From NCBI GenBank assembly GCA_016194625.1, contig JACQBB010000364.1, positions 1-7,092 on the forward strand: a stretch of DNA of 7,092 nt, written 5' to 3'. The translations under genes and the position numbers were made by a program. The DNA is from Elusimicrobiota bacterium. Its GTDB lineage: Bacteria > Elusimicrobiota > Elusimicrobia > UBA1565 > UBA9628. Each line of letters begins with the position of its first letter. Within the stretch, counting starts at the first letter, position 1. The notes beneath the pieces are model-generated. The model was not told the DNA's origin. It saw nothing but the letters and a program-made list of their open reading frames with translations, and searched no databases. Shown piece by piece: positions 1 through 7,092 of the stretch.

Positions 1-197
1 ACTGGGTGAGCCGCAACCTCGCCGCGCGCGCCGGCTATCAGTTCGGCCACGGCTCCGACCAGCTGCAGAGCAAGCTGGTCGGCCTCGGCGCCGGCCTGGG
101 CTTGAAGTTCGGACGCTTCAAGCTCGACTACGCGTTCCAACCCTACGGCGACCTCGGCAACACGCACCGCGTGACGCTGGGCGCGCGCTTCGAGTGA
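1..197 (+). CDS. 3' end of a PorV/PorQ-like outer-membrane barrel protein (partial)
   Basis: Only the last 64 residues and the TGA stop are in the window. The frame is open to the left edge (codons start at position 3, reading W-V-S-R-N), so the true start lies upstream and the GTG at 6 is simply an internal codon. The visible end has alternating polar and hydrophobic beta-strand character: a glycine-rich strand (GAGLGLKF), a strand with LDYAF, then a closing strand HRVTLGARFE. The LDYAF(Q)PYGDLGNTHRVTLG pattern near the C-terminus is what I associate with PorV/PorQ (UPF0164-type) barrels, a FadL-like outer-membrane family. By family knowledge the product sits in the outer membrane. The stop lies 10 nt before the next start, so the two genes are probably cotranscribed. 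The family call rests on about 20 residues; a generic outer-membrane barrel is the fallback. Confidence 0.6.
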   Translation, partial: WVSRNLAARAGYQFGHGSDQLQSKLVGLGAGLGLKFGRFKLDYAFQPYGDLGNTHRVTLGARFE

Positions 198-207
198 CCC
201 CGACACG

Positions 208-1452
208 ATGACAACGATCCGACTCCTCGGGACGGCCCTGGCCGTCCTCCTCGCCGTCCCCGCGTCCGCCCAAGAGGCCGTCCCGTCCTGGAAGCTCCAG
301 GGCGACCTGGAGGCGATGGCGGGCCAGTACTTCTTCAACGGCGCCGCCGGCTCGGTCAACGGCTACGCCAACGGCAGCCTGCAGCTCCTGCGCAGCCTGT
401 CCAGCGGCTCCGGGTTCTACCTGGACGCGAACGGCAACTACACCGGCTTCAAGCAGGTCAACGAGCTGGCCGGCGGCGGCACGCTGTTCCAGCAGAGCAT
501 GGACTACTCGCTCGGCGCGAAGTACATCAAGCGCTGGGACGGCGGCTGGAGCCTGAAGCCGCGCGTCGGCGCGCGGACCCAGCTGTTCCGCGAGACGAAG
601 GACGAGGACTGGGGGAAGGGCCTGTACGAGTACTGGCGATACGAGGCCGGCGTGGTCTGGGAGCACAAGACGCGCCTCGGCGACGAGATCCCGTGGACCT
701 GGCAGCTCTCCTACGACCTGTACTACACGCACTACCCGCACTTCACGTCCCTGACCTCCCAGTTCAACACCGAGCAGTCGGCGCCGAGCCCGGGCGCGCG
801 CATCCTCGACACGGTGTCGAACCAGTTCGCCTGGCGCAACGAGTACGACCTGCCCGGCTTCGTGAGCGCCTCGCTCCTCTACTCGATCTCGTTCATCACC
901 TTCACGGACCAGAAGGTCGTGCAGTCCCAGGGCCAGTTCCTCGGCACGAACCGCTCCGACACCTTCCAGACGCTGAGCCTGGGCGTCAGCAAGCGCTTCA
1001 ACGACTGGCAGGTCCTCGGACGGGTGCGCCCCGTCACGGGCCTCGCGCTCACGGTCTCGGACCTGATCTCGAACCAGAACTCCTTCGACGCCGACCCGTC
1101 GCGCCTCAAGTTCATCGGCGCCTATTACGACTACTGGGAGGCGCGCCTGTCGCCCAGCCTGTCGACGACCTTCCTGGCCACGAAGACGGTCCTGCGCGTA
1201 TCGCTGGACGGCGCGGTGCGCTCCTACACGGGCCGCCTCGCCCAGAACACCGACGGCAGCTACAAGGGCGACAAGCTCCGCCAGTGGTCCGAGGGCGCGA
1301 CGCTGGACCTGACCCAGCCGCTGTGGCGCGAGTTGGACCTGCGCGCCCGGGCCTCGTGGTCGAACGCCAGCGCGAACACCGCTTACGAGCAGACGTACAC
1401 GTACAACTACCACGACTACAACTACTTCGCGGGACTCGGATGGAGGTTCTGA
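208..1452 (+). CDS. Exported outer-membrane beta-barrel protein of unknown function
   Basis: The 414-residue product begins with a clear Sec signal peptide: one arginine at position 5, a hydrophobic core at about 6-17, and an ASA cleavage site after residue 21. The mature part is rich in Tyr, Trp, Phe, Asn, Ser and Gly with alternating strand-like segments throughout (around 24-70, 77-120, 139-175, 205-260, 300-345 and 360-414). It ends in GLGWRF, and a terminal phenylalanine on the last strand is the usual signal for BAM-dependent insertion. I recognise no TonB box, plug or enzyme motif, so the substrate or role is unknown. The start is the ATG just after the signal-peptide junction with the upstream gene. 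It has no strong Shine-Dalgarno sequence, suggesting reinitiation from the upstream stop 10 nt away. The stop overlaps the next start (TGATG), so this gene and the FecR gene are translationally coupled. A surface porin or secretion channel for its neighbour is possible but not shown. Confidence 0.8.
   Translation: MTTIRLLGTALAVLLAVPASAQEAVPSWKLQGDLEAMAGQYFFNGAAGSVNGYANGSLQLLRSLSSGSGFYLDANGNYTGFKQVNELAGGGTLFQQSMDYSLGAKYIKRWDGGWSLKPRVGARTQLFRETKDEDWGKGLYEYWRYEAGVVWEHKTRLGDEIPWTWQLSYDLYYTHYPHFTSLTSQFNTEQSAPSPGARILDTVSNQFAWRNEYDLPGFVSASLLYSISFITFTDQKVVQSQGQFLGTNRSDTFQTLSLGVSKRFNDWQVLGRVRPVTGLALTVSDLISNQNSFDADPSRLKFIGAYYDYWEARLSPSLSTTFLATKTVLRVSLDGAVRSYTGRLAQNTDGSYKGDKLRQWSEGATLDLTQPLWRELDLRARASWSNASANTAYEQTYTYNYHDYNYFAGLGWRF
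1442..1446 (+). promoter_or_regulatory. Ribosome binding site of the FecR gene, inside the upstream gene
   Basis: A GGAGG lies 5 nt before the ATG at 1452. It fixes the start of the FecR protein at the signal peptide rather than at the far-upstream ATG of the same open frame (693). The site is within the last codons of the barrel gene, so ribosomes finishing that gene are placed directly on this start. Confidence 0.75.
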
Positions 1453-3050
1453 TGAAGCTCCTGGCCACCCTCGTCGTCCTGACTCTGGCGGTCGAGCCGG
1501 CGCTCGCGGCCGGCCCCATCCGCCTCGTCCCCAACGGCGCCGTGGACGTGCGCTCCGGCGCCGGCACCGAGTGGCGGCCCGTGGCGGGGGAGGAGGTCAT
1601 CGCCGCGGGCATGGAGGTCCGCACGCACCGCGACTCCACCGCGCAGCTCAAGTTCGAGGACGGCTCCGTCGTGCAGATCGCCAACTACTCGATCTTCGCG
1701 GTGGACAAGACCGACAAGGTCGAGACCAGCTTCAGCCTGAAGCTCGGCAGGATCCGCGCCGCGTTCGCCGGCCTGCTCTCCAGCCGCGTCGCGATCAAGA
1801 CCCCGACCGCGGTGTGCGCCGTGCGCGGCACCGTGTTCGACGTCGGCGTGTCCGGCCAGGACACCCAGGTCACGATGGCCGAGGGCGTGCTCGAGGTCAA
1901 GGACAACAAGGGCAAGGAGGCCGTCGTCACCTCCGAGGAGTCCCTCAAGATCGGCGCGAACGGGATGGAGAAGCCCACGCTCGTCCCGCTGAACTCGCCG
2001 GACGCGCTGGCGGCGGTGCGCCCTTACCAGGTCCACCAGGAGAACGCCCGCGACGCGACGCGGCGGATGTTCGAGGACCTGCGCAACCGCGAGCTCAAGG
2101 CCAACGAGGCCCAGCTCGGCAAGTCGGTCGTGGACGCCTACGGCCGCCGCGTGCGGCTGGAGGAGTACCTGCTGCGCCCCGATACGAAGTCGTTCAAGCT
2201 CTTGTTCCTCAGCAAGCGCGACAGCCGCTTCGACTGGGGCCACCTGATCCAGACCTTCAACTCCGCGATCCCCGACGACCTCAGCCAGGTCCCGCTCATC
2301 GTGAAGAACCAGTTCCTCGCGAAGACCCAGCCGTCGAACTGGCTGAAGCAGATGGAGTTCTACGCGACGAACACGATCGACGCCGAGAAGGAGGTCATCG
2401 ACATCGGCGCCCCGGCGCAGATCAACTTCTCGGGCTACAACGGCGGCGTGACCAAGATGCTCTGGTACCCGTCCTCGGTCGACTTCACGCAGACGCTGAT
2501 GGGCCCGGGCGTGCCGGGCGGGTCGCGCAAGCAGTTCGTCCAGCACCAGGACTGGAACGCGACGACGGCCAACCAGTTCACCTGGATCCAGTACGTCCAG
2601 CCGAACGCGACGACCACGGCGAACCCGGCCAAGATGATCACCATCAACCTCAACCCGACCAGCGTTGCCGACGTGTCGAACGGCTTTACCAACTTCGCAT
2701 ACCCCGGCGGCAACTCCTCTCTCTACGACAACACCAACGCCGACCCCACGGCCTTCCCCAGCGGCAAGACGAAGGCCGATATACTCAACCGTACGGTCTA
2801 TTCCGATAACATAGGTCTGACCAACAGCTCCTGGGTGTCGGTCCGCAAGACGCTCGTCTCCAACGAGGGCAAGATCCTCGACTTCAACGACCCGACCTCG
2901 GACCTGTTCAACAAGAACAGCTCCTTCAACCTGGAGATCGGCATCCGCTCGAACCTGTTCCAGGGGCGGGACATCGACGTCCTGATCGCGCCCGAGATCC
3001 TGCGCGCGAAGAAGGACGCGACGACGACGCCGGACGCGATCAAGCTCTGA
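1452..3050 (+). CDS. Exported FecR-domain protein with a long unassigned C-terminal region
   Basis: The product has 532 residues. Residues 1-19 form a signal peptide (Lys2, hydrophobic core, ALA cleavage site), and no further membrane helix is visible, so it is exported rather than inner-membrane anchored. Residues about 30-155 are a FecR domain: the entry strand VDVRSGAGTEWRPV, then VRTHRDSTAQLKFEDGSVVQI, and the signature IKTPTAVCAVRGTVFDV at 115-131. Residues 195-225 are charged and probably helical. Residues 236-320 are mixed. From about 320 to 515 the chain is Asn/Thr/Gly-rich and strand-like, with no match I recognise. Classical FecR proteins transmit signals from TonB receptors to a FecI sigma factor, but here there is no adjacent sigma factor and no cytoplasmic N-terminus. 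An envelope structural, ligand-binding or surface role next to the barrel is therefore more likely (inference). Codons around 2664-2816 use many A/T-ending triplets unlike the rest of the gene. The single cysteine is in the FecR signature (position 122). Confidence 0.8.
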   Translation: MKLLATLVVLTLAVEPALAAGPIRLVPNGAVDVRSGAGTEWRPVAGEEVIAAGMEVRTHRDSTAQLKFEDGSVVQIANYSIFAVDKTDKVETSFSLKLGRIRAAFAGLLSSRVAIKTPTAVCAVRGTVFDVGVSGQDTQVTMAEGVLEVKDNKGKEAVVTSEESLKIGANGMEKPTLVPLNSPDALAAVRPYQVHQENARDATRRMFEDLRNRELKANEAQLGKSVVDAYGRRVRLEEYLLRPDTKSFKLLFLSKRDSRFDWGHLIQTFNSAIPDDLSQVPLIVKNQFLAKTQPSNWLKQMEFYATNTIDAEKEVIDIGAPAQINFSGYNGGVTKMLWYPSSVDFTQTLMGPGVPGGSRKQFVQHQDWNATTANQFTWIQYVQPNATTTANPAKMITINLNPTSVADVSNGFTNFAYPGGNSSLYDNTNADPTAFPSGKTKADILNRTVYSDNIGLTNSSWVSVRKTLVSNEGKILDFNDPTSDLFNKNSSFNLEIGIRSNLFQGRDIDVLIAPEILRAKKDATTTPDAIKL

Positions 3051-3076
3051 CGCGCGGGCGTCTTCTGCGCTAGACT
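3047..3076 (+). promoter_or_regulatory. Candidate sigma-70-type promoter giving a leaderless transporter mRNA
   Basis: CTGACG at 3047-3052 (4 of 6 to the -35 consensus) is 18 bp from TAGACT at 3071-3076 (4 of 6, with the key T-A and final T). The -10 ends 6 nt before the ATG at 3083, so transcription would begin at or next to the start codon. The only purine-rich stretch, AGGGG at 3077-3081, is 1 nt from the ATG, too close for a normal Shine-Dalgarno. A leaderless transcript would explain both observations. Consensus matching by eye only. Confidence 0.4.
3049..3062 (+). terminator. Small hairpin after the FecR gene, weak terminator candidate
   Basis: GACGC and GCGTC form a perfect 5-bp stem around a GCGG tetraloop, starting inside the TGA stop and followed by TTCT. 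The T-tract is poor and the stem short, so termination would be weak. It also overlaps the -35 of the promoter proposed for the next gene. It may be a chance palindrome in GC-rich DNA. Confidence 0.25.
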
Positions 3077-3082
3077 AGGGGC

Positions 3083-4138
3083 ATGGGACCCGCCCCCGGC
3101 CTCCTCGCGGCGCTCGGCGCGATCATGGCGCTGACGCTCGTCCTGCCGCTCTCCGCCCGCTGGGTCGAGGAGGAGCTCGAGGCGTTCCTGCTCGGCATGG
3201 GCGCGCTGGCGGTCACCGCCTCCGGGCTGTGGAGCCGGGACCTCGCCGTCGAGGCCGCGACCGCCCCGTGGAAGATCTCGGCGGCGGTGCTGGTCTTCGG
3301 CCTGGCCTTCCGGCGCCTGCGCGGACGCGCGGGACGGACGGTCGCCGCGCTGACCGCGCGTCTGGGCATGCCGGCGTTCCTGGCCGCGCTCGTCGTCGGT
3401 CTGGGGCTGGCCTCCAGCGTGCTCACCGCGATCGTCGCCGCGCTGGTGCTGGCCGAGGCCGTCTCGCACCTGCGCCTGGACCGGGCGACCGAGCGCGCGG
3501 TCGTCGTGCTCGCCTGCTACGCGATCGGCCTGGGCGCCGCGCTGACGCCCCTCGGCGAGCCGCTGGCCGCGATCGCCACCGCGCGCCTGGCGGGCCCGCC
3601 GCACGACGCGGGCTTCTTCTTCCTGGCGCGCCTGCTCGGGCCGTGGGTCCTGCCCGGCCTCGCCGTCCTGGGCGCGCTCGCCGCGCGCGCCGGCGCCCGC
3701 GCCTCCGCGACGCGCGGCGCGGGCCTCACGCAGGACGCGCCCGAGGACGACGCCGCCGTCGCCGCGCGGGCCGCCAAGGTCTACGCCTTCGTCGCGGGCC
3801 TCGTCCTGCTCGGGCGGGGCGTCGCGCCGCTGGTGGACGCCTGGATCGTGCGCCTGCCGGCTCCGGTCCTGTACTGGGCGAACCTGTCGTCGGCCGCGCT
3901 CGACAACGCGACGCTCGCCGCGGCCGAGGTCTCGCCGGCGCTCGACCCCGCGCGCCTGCGCCTGGCGCTGATGGGCCTGCTCGTCGCGGGGGGCATCCTC
4001 GTCCCGGGCAACATCCCGAACATCGTCGCCGCGCGCAAGCTGCGCATCTCGGGACGGGAGTGGGCGAAGGCCGCGGCGCCGCTGGGGCTGGCGCTGATGG
4101 CGGCCTACTTCGTCGCGCTCAGCCTCGCCGGCCGCTGA
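3083..4138 (+). CDS. DUF1646-type putative cation transporter, multi-pass inner-membrane protein
   Basis: The 351-residue product is almost entirely hydrophobic helices, with segments at about 6-23, 33-48, 65-76, 97-127, 138-168, 176-203, 231-250, 258-283, 293-318 and 330-348. One hydrophilic loop lies at about 204-230. Three motifs point to DUF1646, a family annotated as putative cation transporters and related to the ion-transporter superfamily of NhaD, ArsB and CitT: GLGAALTPLGEPL (149-161), SSAALDNATLAAAEVSP (269-285) and GGILVPGNIPNIVAA (303-317). The polar DNAT and PGN segments are the likely re-entrant or ion-binding elements, by analogy with that superfamily. The substrate is not deducible from the sequence. 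The ATG at 3083 was chosen because it gives a complete first helix; an ATG at 3125 would cut into it. It is not clearly in an operon: it has its own promoter candidate and is followed tail-to-tail by the AraC-type gene. Confidence 0.78.
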   Translation: MGPAPGLLAALGAIMALTLVLPLSARWVEEELEAFLLGMGALAVTASGLWSRDLAVEAATAPWKISAAVLVFGLAFRRLRGRAGRTVAALTARLGMPAFLAALVVGLGLASSVLTAIVAALVLAEAVSHLRLDRATERAVVVLACYAIGLGAALTPLGEPLAAIATARLAGPPHDAGFFFLARLLGPWVLPGLAVLGALAARAGARASATRGAGLTQDAPEDDAAVAARAAKVYAFVAGLVLLGRGVAPLVDAWIVRLPAPVLYWANLSSAALDNATLAAAEVSPALDPARLRLALMGLLVAGGILVPGNIPNIVAARKLRISGREWAKAAAPLGLALMAAYFVALSLAGR

Positions 4139-4149
4139 GACGGCTAGGC
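4122..4149. terminator. Imperfect hairpin between convergent genes, candidate bidirectional terminator
   Basis: GCCTCGCCG (4122-4130) pairs with CGGCTAGGC (4141-4149) in 8 of 9 positions, the exception being a C/T mismatch in the middle, around a 10-nt loop. It spans the 5-bp gap between the transporter stop and the regulator stop, including both stop codons. There is no T-run on either side, so it would not be a canonical intrinsic terminator. Its position is what makes it worth marking. Confidence 0.35.
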
Positions 4150-5088
4150 GACGGCGACGCCGGCGTCCTGGCGCAGGCGCGCGATGTCCCGGAAAGGGGG
4201 CTCGTCGAAAAGGCGGCGGTACTCCCGGCTGAACTGCGACGGGCTCTCGTAGCCGACCTTGAACGCGGCGGACCCGGCGTTCAGGCTCTCCGTGAGCATC
4301 AGGCGCCGCGCCTCGTTGAGGCGCAGCCATTTCTGGTACTGGAGGGGGCTCATCGCCGTCACCTTCCGGAAGTGATGGTGGAAGGCGGACGGGCTCATGT
4401 GCACGCTGGCCGCCAGGTCCTCGACGCGCAGGGGCTCGGCGAACCGCTGCCGGAGCTGGTCGATGGCCCGGGAGATCTGATGGCCTTGGCTGCCGGCCAG
4501 CGCGACCTGGCGCAGGCGCGCGCCCTGCTCGCTGACGAGGAGCCGATAGGTGATCTCGCGGCGGATGACCGGCGCCAGGATCGGGACGTCGCGCGGCTCG
4601 GCCTGGAGGTCGACCAGGCGCTGGAGGGCGGCCAGCAGGGGCTCGGTCAGCGTCCCGCAGGTCATCCCGCGGCCCGACTGCCGGGGGCGCGGCGGAGGGA
4701 GGCTGCCGTCCACCATCAGCTGGGAGACCTCCCGCGCGTCGAGGGTCAGGACCAGTCCCAGGAACGGCTTCGCGGCGCTCGCCTCCGTGATCTGCGCGAC
4801 CGTCGGCAGTTGGAGCGAGGAGACGAGGAAGTTACCCGGAGCGTAGACGAACGCGTCGGGACCGAGCAGGACGCGCTTGGCGCCCTGCGCCGCGACGCAC
4901 ACGCACACGTCGTACATCGCGCTGACGGGCTTGGTCGGGGCGTGGTAGCGGACCAGGCGCAGGCCCGGGACGGCGGTCTGCGTCGGACCTTCCGTCTTGG
5001 TCCATCGGGCAATGGCCGCCGCCAGCGCCCCCAAGCCGGACTTCAGGGCGGAGCCGGACGGCCTCTCTCGTGATTTCTTCTTCGCCAT
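4144..5088 (-). CDS. AraC-family transcriptional regulator with AraC_N domain (YqhC-like architecture)
   Basis: The product has 314 residues, close to the usual length of about 300 for this subgroup. Residues 1-30 are a Lys/Arg-rich then Ala-rich lead. Residues about 41-195 match the AraC_N sensor domain, including VPGLRLVRYHAPTKPVSAMYD, VLLGPDAFVYAPGNFLVSS and PFLGLVLTLDAREVSQLM. Residues about 205-305 hold two helix-turn-helix motifs: LRVEDLAASVHMSPSAFHHHF (220-240) and AAFKVGYESPSQFSREYRRLF (274-294). Family knowledge: AraC_N regulators such as E. coli YqhC activate neighbouring aldehyde reductase genes on exposure to reactive aldehydes. Here the gene is divergent from two aldo/keto reductases, so control of those genes is the natural inference. 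The inducer is unknown. The FGxPP motif after the second HTH reads FDEPP here, a small deviation. The start is the ATG with AAGG a few nt upstream and a good -10 just beyond it. Confidence 0.88.
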   Translation of the reverse strand: MAKKKSRERPSGSALKSGLGALAAAIARWTKTEGPTQTAVPGLRLVRYHAPTKPVSAMYDVCVCVAAQGAKRVLLGPDAFVYAPGNFLVSSLQLPTVAQITEASAAKPFLGLVLTLDAREVSQLMVDGSLPPPRPRQSGRGMTCGTLTEPLLAALQRLVDLQAEPRDVPILAPVIRREITYRLLVSEQGARLRQVALAGSQGHQISRAIDQLRQRFAEPLRVEDLAASVHMSPSAFHHHFRKVTAMSPLQYQKWLRLNEARRLMLTESLNAGSAAFKVGYESPSQFSREYRRLFDEPPFRDIARLRQDAGVAVA

Positions 5089-5097
5089 ACGCCTTGG

Positions 5098-5126
5098 ATG
5101 ATAACACGCGCGCCGCCCCCGCGCAA
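5098..5126 (-). promoter_or_regulatory. Extended -10 promoter of the AraC-type gene
   Basis: On the minus strand, TTGCGC (5126 to 5121) is 17 bp from TATCAT (5103 to 5098), which is preceded by TGT to make an extended -10 (TGnTATCAT). The -10 matches 5 of 6 and the -35 has the TTG core. The -10 ends 9 nt from the start codon, predicting a leader of only two or three nucleotides. Confidence 0.55.
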
Positions 5127-5147
5127 CCCGTTCATCGCCATATCTGG

Positions 5148-5169
5148 AGGTTTAGGCAAGTTTTAGGTA
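5148..5169. promoter_or_regulatory. Two tandem 11-bp units, candidate operator for the AraC-type regulator
   Basis: AGGTTTAGGCA (5148-5158) is followed directly by AGTTTTAGGTA (5159-5169); 9 of 11 positions agree and both contain TTTAGG. A repeat period of one helical turn fits AraC-family binding, where each monomer's two HTH motifs contact successive major grooves. The A/T-rich bases stand out from the surrounding GC-rich DNA. The site lies about 34 bp upstream of the -10 proposed for the reductases and about 45 bp upstream of the regulator's own -10, so it could serve both. Confidence 0.45.
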
Positions 5170-5181
5170 GGTTCGGTCTAA

Positions 5182-7092
<1,911 letters not shown>

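Noticed and set aside
118..1413. A 431-residue open frame on the minus strand opposite the barrel gene
   Set aside because: Its composition is Arg/Ala/Val/Leu-rich, as produced by reading GC-rich genes on the opposite strand. It has no domain and lies opposite a gene with a signal peptide and barrel features.
693..1451. Upstream extension of the FecR frame, which is open from 693
   Set aside because: The extension reads as Arg/Pro/His-rich nonsense within the barrel gene. The ATG at 1452 has a proper Shine-Dalgarno and begins a signal peptide.
1422..2546. A 374-residue minus-strand open frame opposite the FecR gene
   Set aside because: It is a low-complexity Arg/Leu/Val/Asp-rich shadow translation; the opposite strand has a recognisable FecR signature.
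2798..4330. A 510-residue minus-strand open frame opposite the transporter
   Set aside because: Its Arg/Gly/Gln/Ala-rich composition is typical of a GC shadow, and it is inconsistent with the DUF1646 motifs on the plus strand.
3229..5073. A 614-residue plus-strand open frame across the transporter and regulator
   Set aside because: It runs out of frame through two well-supported genes and is Arg/Gly/Ala-rich without motifs.

Overview
The window is very GC-rich, with codon third positions almost always G or C. It comes from a diderm (Gram-negative-type) bacterium: the left third encodes outer-membrane barrels and an exported FecR-domain protein. A PorV/PorQ-type barrel end together with a stand-alone exported FecR protein would fit a GC-rich Elusimicrobiota-like or deltaproteobacterial-like lineage. 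That placement is a weak inference; no rRNA or other phylogenetic marker is present.

Layout. Positions 1-3050 hold a compact rightward envelope operon: the 3' end of a PorV/PorQ-like barrel gene, a 414-residue exported outer-membrane beta-barrel of unknown function, and a 532-residue exported FecR-domain protein whose start codon overlaps the barrel's stop (TGATG). A short gap with a small hairpin and a promoter whose -10 lies right at the start codon leads into a 351-residue DUF1646-type putative cation transporter (3083-4138). This gene runs tail-to-tail, with 5 bp between stop codons, into a leftward AraC-family regulator with an AraC_N domain (4144-5088). A 186-bp divergent regulatory region separates the regulator from two tandem, closely related aldo/keto reductase genes. 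The first is complete (5275-6270); the second (from 6291) is cut by the window edge.

How the genes work together. The right half resembles the arrangement known from E. coli YqhC, an AraC_N-type activator transcribed next to aldehyde reductases that it induces. The divergent region carries two tandem 11-bp units just upstream of an AKR promoter with a poor -35, as expected for an activator-dependent promoter. The two reductases are a tandem duplication with patchy divergence, including a 111-bp perfectly identical tract that reaches the window edge, consistent with gene conversion. The left half is probably an envelope module in which a barrel and a secreted FecR-type protein are made as a translationally coupled pair.

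I saw no tRNA, rRNA, CRISPR array, insertion sequence, prophage or known defence system. The only non-coding stretch worth naming is the 186-bp divergent region.
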